Assembly: GCF_051622035.1 (NCBI RefSeq)
Contig: NC_135367.1
Span: 14,994,501 to 15,058,500 of the forward strand
DNA length: 64,000 nucleotides
Source: Arctopsyche grandis
Lineage: Eukaryota > Arthropoda > Insecta > Trichoptera > Hydropsychidae
Direction: 5' to 3'
The position numbers were made by a program, and so were the translations under genes. The notes under the pieces were generated by a model. That model did not search any database. It was not told the origin of the DNA and saw only the letters and a program-made list of their open reading frames with translations. Below are positions 1 through 14,500 of this stretch, in pieces (position 1 is the first letter of the stretch; each line of letters starts with the position of its first letter).

Positions 1-900
1 AACCGTTCGATGTTATTTGTGATCAGTCCCGTATTATAAGGGCAAATCGAGGCTACCTTTACCTCTTTGAAAACCGTTCGATGTTATTTGTGATCAGTCC
101 CGTATTATTAGGGCAAATCGAGGTTACCTTTACCTCTTTGAAAACCGTTCGATGTTATTTGTGATCAGTCCCGTATTATAAGGGCAAATCGAGGTTACCT
201 TTACCTCTTTGAAAGCCGTTCGATGTTATTTGTGATCAGTCCCGTATTATAAGGGCAAAAAGAGGTTACTTTTACCTCTTTGAAAACCGTTCGATGTCAT
301 TTGTGATAAGTCCCGTATTATAAGGGCAAAAAGAGGTTACCTTAACCACTTTGAAAACCGTTCGATGTCATTTGTGATCAGTCCCGTATTATAAGGGCAA
401 ATCGAGATTACTTTTACCTCTTTGAAAACCGTTCGATGTCATTTGTGATCAGTCCCGTATTTTAAGGGCGAATCGAAGATCATTTAACTTCGTTGTAAAT
501 TTCTTTATATTAGAAGAAATAATAATATCGTTTAATGCTTTTAAACCATTTTCCATAAGCCTCTTAATTGTCAATTGAGTCTTATTTAAAGATCGATTTC
601 GTTAGTAAGTCGTCCCGTATTATAAGGGCAAATCTAGGTTACTTTTACCTGTTTGAAAACCGTTCGATGTCATTTGTGATCAGTTCCGTATTATAAGTAT
701 ATATAGTCCTGTATTATGAAAACCATTTTTCATAAATTTGTAAATTCTTAATTGAGTTTAATTTAGCGCTCGATTTCGTTGATAAATCGTCCCGTATTAC
801 AAAGGCAAATCGAGGTTACTTTAAACTCTTTGAATACCTCTGGATGTTTTTAGTGATTTGTCTCGTGTTATAAGGGCAAATCGGAGATCATTTAACTTCT
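1..900. repeat. 71-bp tandem satellite, continuing off the left edge
   Basis: The motif AACCGTTCGATG recurs at 1, 72, 143, 214, 285, 356 and 427, an exact 71-base period for about 6.8 copies. Each unit also holds GTCCCGTATTATAAGGGC and TTACCTCTTTGAAA. Beyond about 480 the same words return in decayed, irregularly spaced copies (near 611-700, 780-820 and 850-900). The first base lies inside a unit, so the array extends out of the window. Copies differ by a few point changes. No coding sense is seen. Confidence 0.95.
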
Positions 901-1611
901 TTGAAAAATACTTGATTTCGTAAGAAAATAGTGCCATGCTTTTGAATTATTTCTCATAAGCTCCCAATTTTCTTAATTAATTATATTTAACTCTAAAGTT
1001 TAGACTGAAATGTCAATAAATTGTAAGGTATGGTTAGATCTTTAACTTGAACATCAGCTGTAATTGTTTGGTCGATGAAAATTTGTATATACATATGTAT
1101 TGATTTTGATATGATTGATTTAGTAATCAATACATACATATTTAGTGATTACAAACTCATTGAGAACAGAGGACATTTGTCATCACTAATTTACTGGTGC
1201 AGGCAACATACAATTTTCATTTTTATTTATGTACGTTGAGTTATTGATAGATATTGTGTTCGTACTGATTATGTTCTATGATGTTAACTAAGTACAGCTT
1301 TATTTTGTGTACTCTTTTTTCATGGTAATGATTCATACAAATAGATACTTACATATAGTTAATATATTATAATATATAATATTATATTATAGGTCATGCC
1401 AAAAATACTTGCAGTTTCTACACTAATGTTTTGAAAGGGATAAAATATAAGGGACGCAAGTATTGTATTTTTTTTTGCTATCCACTTGAAAAACCAATTG
1501 TTTTTTCTGACTGGTCTTAACTGTGTATCGTTATTTTTTGTTGATTGGGAAATTGTCTAAATTGAACCGATGGATGTCTCCCCAACTAACGCCTGAGAAT
1601 CGAATAGACTC
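901..1611. other. AT-rich intergenic DNA, no gene seen
   Basis: Low-complexity AT-rich sequence with a short ATAATATATTATA palindromic run near 1355-1395. No spliceable coding segment or RNA gene is recognised. Confidence 0.6.
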
Positions 1612-1800
1612 TGTGGCGGCTCGCTTATACGACATGGTCGAGTTTGGTTGCCTTCCTGCGAGTGGGGACCAACCCGGCTGGGTTCGGAGAGCCGCTACTC
1701 ACTCTGTCTTCAGCTGTCATATAATAAACACGTGCATTAACATGCCAGTCGTCTCATTCGTTCATCCTCCATAACTCCATTCGGCGAGAAACACAATTAA
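1612..1800 (+). repeat. Dispersed repeat, possible LTR or retroelement end (copy 1)
   Basis: About 190 bases match the reverse complement of 17283-17474, including GACATGGTCGAGTT, CCTTCCTGCGAGT and ACATGCCAGTCGTCTC. The sequence is more GC-rich than its surroundings and carries AATAAA-like words before its end, which would suit an LTR U3-R region. No partner LTR or polyprotein is present, so the class is uncertain. Confidence 0.75.
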
Positions 1801-2904
1801 AAAAAATATATCAGGAACTTTAGATTGGAGCTATTATTGAATCCACCTTAGTCTCCATATCTCCCTCCTTCCGATTTTTATTTGCTAAATGGCACGTATT
1901 TTTGGCACTACCTAATTATGTATGTATGTTTGTATGTACATATGTACATACATATGTATGAATAATATTGTATTATAAAACGTATTTCTTTATGTGAAAT
2001 TTATTATTTTATAAGCACTGGTTGACGTAGCACGAATCATGTAACCGTTATTTTTTCAAATTTATAAATGTCAAATTTATTAGAAAGAATTGGTATTTAA
2101 TTTTATTTTCTTTATCGTTCATTGAAATAAATTAAGTCATTTATTTTCTATTTTAATCAAACTCATTTGTTAACATTATATAGTTTTATTATATGTATGT
2201 AAATAATTACAAATGATTGACATCAGTCTGTTGGCATTTATATAATTTTGACTATATGTATGTGAATAAAAAAATATTAAAGAGTTTAAAATTCCATGAA
2301 CTTATTGATAAATTTTATGATTTCGATTACATAAATACATATATTCTTTTTTATTTACATTTTTACATGAATAAAATTCAATTTACTTTTTAACCTTTTA
2401 ACTAAATTTTTATGTGGCTGAAATATTTGCATATGTTTGAGCAAGATTATTTAAAGCTCGAAATTTCGCCCAAAATTTCTTTTATACATTTCAATATTGT
2501 GATAATCTTTTCACGTCGTTTTTTTTTTTTTTGAAAATGAAATAATTGGTATTCAAAATCTGTGTATATTAAAATATTTTGTAAAAATAATGTGTAGATT
2601 ATTTCTACATTTCTTGTTTTGTCACAAAAATTCAAAATTTTTATTCAATAATTTTCACACTTTGATTGGTAGTAAATGAGCAAAAGGATTACAGATTGAA
2701 TCTCTTCAATTCAAAGTATATTAATTTTTTTTTCAATAATATGAACTTCTTGAATAATCAATCTTTTTAGTTTCGACCTTTTACAAGTATGATATTAAAA
2801 AAATGTCCATGATATTAAATATATTTTTTATATAACACATATTGTCTTAATAATAATAATATCCTACAACAATAAAAAACCGAATATTTTAAAATTAAGC
2901 ATTG
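1801..2904. other. AT-rich intergenic DNA, no gene seen
   Basis: Microsatellite-like TATGTATGTACATA words near 1918-1960 and long A/T runs. It lies downstream of the 468-aa gene on the minus strand. No clear AATAAA for that gene was found close to its stop. Confidence 0.6.
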
Positions 2905-5887
2905 TTACTTTTTTGCTGATGACACTTGTCTTGGAATCGTAGATTTTATGTGACTATATAGGTTTTTCTTCTTTGGTTCGCTGACTTCACTCGACAACCC
3001 GAGTGAACTTTTCGCCTTAGCTGTTAACAATGTAAATAAAAATTGAAAAGATGTTAAATTTGGATGAAATTCTACAAAAAGGATTTCATATTAATTTGTA
3101 TTTTTTAATTAAAAATTATAATTTAATTGTACCTTTACCCTTTGTGTAAAATAAAGGTTAATCGAGTTGTGGTTATTCAAATGATAACTTTCATATGTGG
3201 GTTGAATTCTTTTTGCAGAAATACGTTTATATGTACACATGCAGGAGTACGTGAGTTGTCTACCTGAATTATTGATACCGCTTTTGTCAACTAATGACTT
3301 GTAGGAGCCCACAATCGGATTGCCAAGAACAGAGCCTAAGCCCAGGTTCTTTTTGATGCCTCCTACTACCCCGAAGCTCGGGCTAATCGATGTAATAGAG
3401 GATAGCTTCTTTGGGATGCTCCTCTTCAAACTATTTGTTTTCATTTCGGATTTCACTACGGCCGGGGAAATTTTATAGCTGAGTCTTCTTTTAGATACGC
3501 TCAGTGAAGCTTTTGAGATTTCTTTGATGTTACTTAAATTGGGACTAGAAGCGAATGGCATGGCAGATCTTGTGGATAGTGTAGATCCAGTTCTACCTCT
3601 CGGCTCCAAGACTTGGGACTGAAACGGATGACAAAACCGTTATTGAATTAAATATTTATAATTAATTCAACTAATGATAGAAATATTACTTTAGCCACAG
3701 ATATCTTCGATACATCCATGACTAAAGATGATTGGGATTTTTCGTAAACCGGCTCCATAGTTTTTATTGTTTCTTGAATAAGTACCATTAGATCATCGGC
3801 AATTTTTTCAGCTTGATGTAAATTTAAAATCACAGTTGATGGTATAGCAGGAATGGGGCTGAAAATATATTTTCTTCAAAGGTTACATTTTATGTTGACA
3901 TATTCAATGCATCATTGAACCTGCAGGAGCTTACAAGTTATACTACAAGAGCTTCGAAAGTTAAAATATATTGATTTATATACAAATAATTGTAAAATGT
4001 ACCTCGATGTTCGTGATGGAAGTACATGACGAGGCTCATGAGAATTTGTAGGACTAGCAGTATATGTGTTTTGCCGTACAATTGTTTTTACTTTCTGCAT
4101 AAGAAATATTTTATTTAAAATAAATAATATAAAAATATATCGATAAATTAAATATGTTACATACAGAGGTTTGTTTTTCATCGACAATCTTATCAATATT
4201 CTGATTTGAATCTTCTATTAACGACTTTTGAGAAGCACTTAAGGCTCTTGGTTCTGGCAACAGAGCGATCTTAGAATTAGTATCGTTGAGAGTGTCAAGA
4301 GATCTGCATCTACCTGGAGTTTCAACTTTAATTTGAAGGCCTCTTGAGTTGGGAGGAGATGAAAATAAACACGAAGAGCTCACAGATATACTATTTCCCA
4401 AATGTGCATCGGCGCTCTTTGGAAATGATTTATTCAATATATTTTTATTTGGGGGCGTGACTGGAATAATCTTCGTCCGGAGTAGTTCAACTAAATTATT
4501 GACTTCGCTTTTGACATGCATAATCATGCTTTTGCACAAGTCTCGTTGAAATACTAAATTGTTTTCCTAAAAGATTAAATGCAAGTAATTGGTAACACAG
4601 TGACTAAAACAAAATAGAGAAATAAACCGCTATTTTTTGGAAGTGTGAAAAAGAAATGCAAAATAAAAACCGAAAGATCAAAAATAAAATGTGCTGTTTT
4701 TTTTTTAAATCAATTAAAATGTTGTTTAGTCCCTGGTTATAAGCGTTGTGTAATACTGTTATTAATCTTAGTATATGTACATAATACACAGTATAACATG
4801 TGACGACTTACCGTTCTAGAAACTTGTATTCCACCGCTGGTGCCAGACATTTCCCACTTTTCATTTTCATCTATGTATTCAAGCTTTGGACAGTTGCATT
4901 CAGTGTTTTTAGATTCTAAAACTACTTTTATTCCTGCAATCTAAATAATTTTCACTCCAATTGATTTGAATTTGTTTCAAAGTGTGCCTTAAAATATATA
5001 TGTATATGCCAAACTTACATTGCAGTTAACTTCAATAGTCGTTCCGGCTTCGCCGAGAGGTTTATATTCTTTTAATACATTTTTAATATTAAAACCTAGA
5101 CATTGGAGTATATTACATAAATCCATAATATCAATAGGTAAAATCTAAAACAATAATAATCATCTAAATCAAATATATTTTACATATTAGCTTCGAAGTA
5201 AAAATTCAAATTAATAATATTCGAGATGTGGCAGATTAAAGTTGAAAAAAAAGTAAAACATGGAACTTTTTCAGGAAATATTGACCTCACGATCCGATCT
5301 CCATCAAAAATCGTCTGTGGTCTAAATTGGCGTACCATGAGATAGTATACCAAATTTGATGATTCTAAAATGAAAACTATAGCGTACAAACAAATATTCA
5401 CTGTAAAAAATATATGTACATACTTTCTATACAACCCATAAATAAAGAACATTATTTTAACTGGTTTTTCAATATGTAGCTCTAAATGAATACATCTATC
5501 AAAATGTCTTAATGTTTTTGATTTTCAATAAAATACAGATGATCATTTAATGAAATAATTTTAAATTAACTAAGATTTTCCGATAAGGCAATAAAATATG
5601 TTATTAGAAAAGTACATATGGAATGGATTCTAAAAGGTAAAACTTAAATTATACAGTTATGCAGTTATTAGCCAAGGATATCATGTAATTTTTACGGGAT
5701 GCTATATTATACTTATATACACCATGATTTTTTTATCGCTATTTTAATAAAACAAATTGGAGTTTTTACTACAGCTTTGAGGTTACGTACAAATTTACAT
5801 TTTACTTTCAGAAAACTAAAATTAATTGACGTTTTGTTTTCACAGAATTCTTAAAAACGTATTAATTACCTTTTTATCTGTATTCAT
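2905..5887 (-). CDS. Uncharacterised 468-aa Ser/Lys-rich protein, 8 exons
   Basis: Seen: minus-strand exons 5870-5887, 5019-5144, 4812-4940, 4165-4566, 4003-4094, 3690-3858, 3264-3618 and 2905-3020 join with GT-AG borders and matching phases to one reading frame of 469 codons including TAA. The protein starts MNTDKKILPIDIMDLCN. It has a compact N-terminal part (about residues 1-110, several Cys), a central Ser/Pro/Asn-rich region, a helical stretch near 260-300 (HQAEKIADDLMVLIQ), and a basic Ser-rich tail (SVSKRRLSYK, KRSIPKKLSS) ending SSAKK. The first exon codes only six residues and is the least certain part; without it the frame could start at the ATG of IMDLCN. I do not recognise the family. 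The composition (folded N-terminus, disordered basic tail) would suit a cytoskeletal or chromosome-associated protein, but that is a guess. It lies 505 bp downstream of Rpt1 on the same strand. Confidence 0.75.
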
Positions 5888-6391
5888 TTTGTTAATATAC
5901 TTAAAATTTATTTCCAATAACAATATATAATAACACAGTCGTATCTCGATAAATGACAAGAATTATTGTTGTAATATTATGTACTATATGGAGAATACTG
6001 TTAATATCAACTGACACACTATGGCAACATTTCGATTTACATGTTTGTTTTAAATTACTCATACTTCATTTACTCCCATTCCATACAAATATATATTTAC
6101 TAAAATTCCATTTAAAGAAGGGAACATTAGAAATAATAAAGGAAAGAATATTTTTGACGAAGGCGTCAGAAAAAAAATAGATTCGACCGGAATCAACATT
6201 TAAAACACAACTACCATTAAGTAACTTTTTTAACTTTAAACTGGAAATACACCTTGTACCATTCAAATATAATCCTGCGTTGCAGATTTCTATTTTTAAA
6301 ATGAATAAAAAACACATTGATTCAAAAATCTTTATTAAGACGATTATTTTAATTAATATAGCAAATATAAAATCAATTTTATGCGAAAAAT
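5888..6391. other. Intergenic spacer between Rpt1 and the 468-aa gene
   Basis: AT-rich 0.5 kb between two same-strand genes. It must hold the Rpt1 3' UTR and the promoter of the downstream gene. No TATA box stands out and no further coding segment is supported. Confidence 0.6.
6331..6336 (-). terminator. Poly(A) signal of Rpt1
   Basis: AATAAA on the minus strand, 55 bases past the Rpt1 stop codon, a normal distance for a short insect 3' UTR. Confidence 0.7.
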
Positions 6392-9524
<3,133 letters not shown>

Positions 9525-9845
9525 GGCTGAAGCTGGAGTTGGAGTCTGAACTGATGCTGAATCTGGAAACGCTTCGACCCAACGCGGCCTACGAATGCAC
9601 AACTGTCACCGCGACCAGCAGATTTTGTCGGCCACAAGCGATACTGAGGCGGCCATATACATACATGACACTGCAACAATTTCACGCACTCAAAATCGAT
9701 ATTAATGTTATTATTTGCATGATATATCCCACCCAAATAGCTATTTTCATTTATATTTACAATAGTTTTTGGGTGTTAGATATTTTAAAATCATCTTAAA
9801 AATTAATTTAGGGGAGAAGCTAAAGTAATTGGTCAATATTTGAAT
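9525..9845. promoter_or_regulatory. Upstream region of Rpt1, 5' UTR and probable promoter
   Basis: The 100-150 bases before the Rpt1 ATG are clearly more GC-rich (for example GACCCAACGCGGCCTACG near 9576) than the surrounding DNA, as expected for a housekeeping 5' UTR and promoter. No TATA box was seen and the start site cannot be placed. Confidence 0.4.
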
Positions 9846-10067
9846 GGTAAACGGACTACTAGTCATATGTGAACCAGTCACAGGACAACCGGTCGCTCTA
9901 GATCGGTTAACCAGTTTTCTCGTGACCGATTTTAGGGTGTGAGCAGTTTTCTCGTGACCAGTGTTAGGGTGTGACCAGTTTTAGTGTGACGGGTGATCAC
10001 GTGTGACCGATCTAGAGCGACCGGTTGTCCTGTGACCGGTTCACATTTGACTAGTAATCACCGAACC
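9846..10067. mobile_element. Palindromic MITE, family A copy 1 (hAT-like, 8-bp TSD)
   Basis: Flanked by a perfect 8-bp duplication ATTTGAAT (9838-9845, 10068-10075). The arms are near-complementary: TGAACCAGTCACAGGACAAC at one end pairs with GTTGTCCTGTGACCGGTTCA at the other. Between them are repeated GTGACC/GTGACG words about 20-25 bases apart. The same family recurs at 16733-17035 (opposite orientation) and as a diverged copy at 24542-24746. No coding capacity. Confidence 0.9.
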
Positions 10068-10186
10068 ATTTGAATACTAGAGATTTTAGAACCGTAACTA
10101 TTCTCTCTGCTCTACTTTTTAAACTCTAACAGTTAATACAGATGTAGCGATTGATTAGTAGCGTAAGATAGCACTATTGTGGGAAT

Positions 10187-10573
10187 CGGTCTCCGTCACG
10201 GGCCCGAATGTGAAACGCTCGAAATCGCAAATATCGGAAGGTAAAGATCGAAAATCGAAAGATCTTAAGTCGAAAGATCAAAAAAAGGGTGCATGGTAAA
10301 CGGTACATACTCACTTAATTTGCGCGAGCAGGATGCAACAGGAACAAGAGGAACAGGCTTTTCCTCCCGTATTAATGTGCGCGCGCAGAATACGAGAGGA
10401 AAAGTCCTCTTGTTCCTGTTGTATCCTGCTCGCGCAAATTAAGTGAGTATGTACCGTTTACCATGCACCCTTTTTTTTTGATCTTTCGACTTAAGATCTT
10501 TCGATTTTCGATCTTTGCCTTCCGATATTTGCGTTTTCTGGCGTTTCACATTCGGGCCAGTGAGGTAGACCCT
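10187..10573. mobile_element. Long palindromic element, family B copy 1 (8-bp TSD)
   Basis: A 387-bp foldback unit with arms of about 190 bp that pair almost completely. For example AATATCGGAAGG on the left and CCTTCCGATATT on the right, and GAAAGATCTTAAGTCGAAAG opposite its complement. It is flanked by a perfect 8-bp duplication GTGGGAAT (10179-10186 and 10574-10581). The ends read GGTCTCCGTCACGGG and, complemented, GGTCTACCTCACTGG. Arm sequences recur at 20835-20940 and 54688-54795. The centre (GCGCGCGCAGAATACGAGAG) matches the interior of the 24145 and 54821 elements. Confidence 0.9.
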
Positions 10574-10786
10574 GTGGGAATATGGGATTTAATTTCTTAT
10601 CGTAGTTTGGGTATGAAATTCAAATGGCCAATTAATTTTATGTGGTTCCTCTATTTCAAAATTCAACATCTCAAAAACAAACAAGTGTCCAAATACTAAC
10701 TGAATAATTGTTATAATTATTTTTTTAAGGCTAAATTAATCTTTTTTTTTTCGGATAATCATATTATAAGGTATTATTAGTGGTTT

Positions 10787-11115
10787 TATCCCGCTTCGCT
10801 CGGTATTTGTAATATAAACCGCTTAAACATGGCTAAATATGAATCCTGATCCGGAACAAAAAATGTATCGGGATCCGGAACTAAAAACGAAATCCGGATC
10901 CAGAACTGAAAAAGAAATCCGGATCCGGAACTATCAAAGGAATCCGGATATGGAACTGAATAAATAATCCGAACAGGAACTGAAAAAGGAATCGATATTG
11001 ATATCGTCGTCATAGAAAGTTAGATTTTTACGACGTCACGGATTCTACCACCCAAACCTTACTTTAACCCTACATATATACATACATACAAAGTATCCTT
11101 CAAAATTATATATTA
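10787..11115 (+). repeat. Dispersed repeat family C, copy with internal minisatellite
   Basis: Starts with the family-C head (TTCGCTCGGTATTTGTAATA, then AACCGCTTAAACATGGC). It continues into about six degenerate copies of a roughly 30-bp unit (ATCCGGATCCGGAACTGAAA) at 10840-11000, then the family tail with GACGTCACGGATTCTA and TACAAAGTATC. Other copies lie at 24955, 33706, 36320 and 59828. It is probably the 3' part or non-autonomous derivative of a retroelement, class unknown. Confidence 0.75.
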
Positions 11116-11567
11116 GATGTATAATGTTTACCTTTCTTGAAGGTGTATTTGCAAAATTCTATCGAGTAGATTTTAAATCGGAATTGTATTAATACATTGG
11201 AATTATATTAATGATCAATAATTGTAAATATCTTATATGTTCATATATTGAGTACATTTATGAAGACTTTTCGAGGGAGAACAATACGCCCTTTTCAGTA
11301 GTGTGTATTGTGATGTAATAAAATGGGTGCATGTATGTCTGTACGTACTTCGAATTTTTGAAAATATCTCTATTATTATAATAAATGATTACAAGGTAAA
11401 AACAAAAAAGTACACTGTACATTATTTTGTAAGTGTATATTTAAAAAATAGTTCAATATGTTGTATATTACACTGTATAAAAATATATGCACACTGATCT
11501 ATAACAATGGAAGTAATTATTCGAAACTCAATAAAATGCCATAAAAATTCAATTACAAATTTCTTAT

Positions 11568-14500
11568 TTATTCAGCGATGAAATTGGGAGGCCTCTTTTC
11601 GACGAAAGCAGTCATACCTTCCAGACGATCTTTCTGCAAAACAATTAAAAAATAACATTAATTTTGTACGTGGTGAAAAAAAAATTTGCCAAATAAATAA
11701 AAATAGCACGGAAAAAAAATCCATAAAAAAATATATTTTTGACTTTTAAAATTCGCTTGACAATTAATTATAAGTATTTTAAAGCAATGAAATATCACAA
11801 TCAATAGGAAAAACATCTGACTATTGATTTCAATACTGACTTTGAGCACAGTAATACTAGATTTTGAGTTAAAGACCCCAAAAAACTAAAAATCGCACAT
11901 TTTTTTAAACGCTCATATCTCATAAACGATCACCAACCAACAAAAATCATTATCATATTCGAATTCAGTGGGTTAAAGTTAGTAAAGATTGGTTAGTCTC
12001 CGCTCTGGTAATTTTTTTTGTTACTCAGTGTAATTAGTTCTATATATTATTGACAACCAGAGAGAAAGATAAACGAAAATACATACATACATATATGAAT
12101 TATTGTAATGTTTTACAGACAATCATTATTTTTATAGTGACACACAAGTTTTCTGAATTAACCCTTTCGCGGACATATTATTTCTAATAGATTTTTACAA
12201 ATTTCATTTTGATAGTATTACTAAAAAATACACATGCAAATGTGGAAAAAACTTTCAATAAATATGTTTTAAACAGAAAAAAAAAGTGGGAAGTATACTT
12301 CCCACGGATCCTTGAGTGGTGCAAACATATAATTTAAAAAAAATGCATTTTAAGATAAAATCATATATATTTAAAAATAAAAGAGCAAATAAACAAACAA
12401 AAGATGAAGATGAAAAGATTCCAATTGGGTGGGGTTGTTTAAATTCCAATTTTGTGACATCTAACAAATAAAAGAAAAATTTTGTAAAATCCAATATTAT
12501 AAAATATACGCTTCACTTAGATCCGTGGGAATATATATTCCCATTTTCGAAAATCATAAGAATATGGAACAATTCAATAATAATTTATATTACATATAAT
12601 AAAACAAAGTGCAAGGAACATAAATTGATCGTTAAAATTCTTATAAAGTTAAAAAATAAGACTACACCTCGAAAAAACTGATATTTACTCAGCTAACACG
12701 GGAAAATTATGATTATGTTACAATCGAAGAGTGGCGGCTCGTGAGAATTCATAGAGGGGGGGCTGCAGGGATTAATCGGGATGTAATAGCTTGTTGGCCA
12801 TACCATGTACTCTATTGGGAGATCTGAAGCCCTGCAGCCCATATGGACGGCAATAATAGCATGCATTTGTACTATACTGGGAGGGCTGTAGCCCCGCAGC
12901 CCATATAGATGAACCGCCACTTCAATCGATACAGTAGGAATCTATTGCATCGTGTTGGTGGGGAATTCCGCTAAATGTCACTGCTTTTAAAAATTCTCAT
13001 ATGTATGTACACCCAACAGCTTTTTGAAGTCAATTAAGTCACTGGGAAACCGTATTCCCACGGCCCGCGAAAGGGTTAATACGATGTTTATCAAAAAAGT
13101 GTACAGAATTTGAATTTAAGTTAAATGACGGCGAAAAGGTATATTCACCAAGAAAACGCCGAAGCGAGCGCAGTGGGCGATCAATGCCACTGAACTTTTA
13201 GGGCGATTAACGTCAAATAGAATGTCGGCGGGCAAATTACAAATATATTTGCACCATCGTAATAGCGGAGGCTCCATTTACTTATATTGATGACCAAAAT
13301 GAGCAATATGGCAAAGTATGAAAACGATCGGATAAGAGGCAAACTTTTTCCTGAATTGTAATCGTAAGTGAAACGTAAAAGAGGTTAGTAATGAATTGTA
13401 ATCGTAAGTGAAACGTAAAAGAGGTTAGTAAAAAAAGAAATTTACTAACAGTTGCAAATGTTCCATGGAACATTCTCTTTTCAAACAGGAGACCTTCTTG
13501 CAGTGTCGTTTCATATGCCCTATTTACTGATTCTTTGCACATCTTCACAATCAATGGTGAATGCGAACCGATCTTTTCGCCTAATTTGACAGTCTCTTCA
13601 AGTAACTTATCAGCAGGGAATACTTTGCTAACTAATCCTGTAAAATGGGATAAACGCTTTTATTACTTTATTTGTCATATTCGGTCATAGTAACATTACA
13701 GATATTCCGAATTTGCCACTGCAACTAGGAATTTTATATGAATACATATTTAGCGTAATATTGTAAAACAATACCCATAGTTTCAGCTTCTTGAGCACTG
13801 ACAAAATTTCCAGTAAGGCAAATTTCCATTGCTTTTGATTTTCCTACAAATCTGGTCAATCGTTGGGTGCCTCCGGCTCCGGGAATTGTTCCGATGGCTA
13901 TTTCAGGCTGTCCGAATTTTGCTTTATCCCCGGCATATATAATGTCACACATCATTGCTAGTTCGCAACCACCTCCCAACTAAAATAAATAAAATAATAA
14001 TAAAATTAATAATTTATTAAAAATATGTACATATGAATAATCAGATGACTAAAATCTCACAGCAAAACCATTGACGGCTGCTATGAGGGGTTTGGAGCAT
14101 TCTCCCACTTTATTCCACTCGTTTAAAAATCCACCCCCTAAGCAATTGGCATATGTGTTATTTTGCATTTCCTTAATATCGGCTCCGGCAGCAAAAGCTT
14201 TTTCACTGCCTGAAAAATCAACATGAAATAATTATGTAGATAAATTACGCATTGATAAGTGCAAAACAAATAATTCATTTATCAGCTCTTATTTTGAGAG
14301 ACGAAAAGTCAAACAATTCAGTCGAAATCTTATTTAACAACAGTAGAATGAAAACAACAGATTAATTGTTTGTTACGTAATGTAAATAGTCGTAATAAAT
14401 ACGATAAGAGCGGGAGTAGTGATACGCTGAAAAAAATTGTTCAAATATTTGCCGTGACAAAAATATGGCCAATGAAATATGCACACGTTACAAAACACGT

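Noticed and set aside
1-480. CRISPR-like regular repeats
   Set aside because: Copies are contiguous 71-bp tandem units without distinct spacers, in a eukaryotic genome; it is a satellite.
5180-5452. 90-codon minus-strand frame between exons of the orphan gene
   Set aside because: It falls in the long first intron, is low complexity, and shares words with other non-coding repeats (for example near 7600).
10786-11013. Minus-strand frame with repeated Pro-Asp-Ser and Phe
   Set aside because: It is the translation of a degenerate 30-bp minisatellite within a dispersed repeat.
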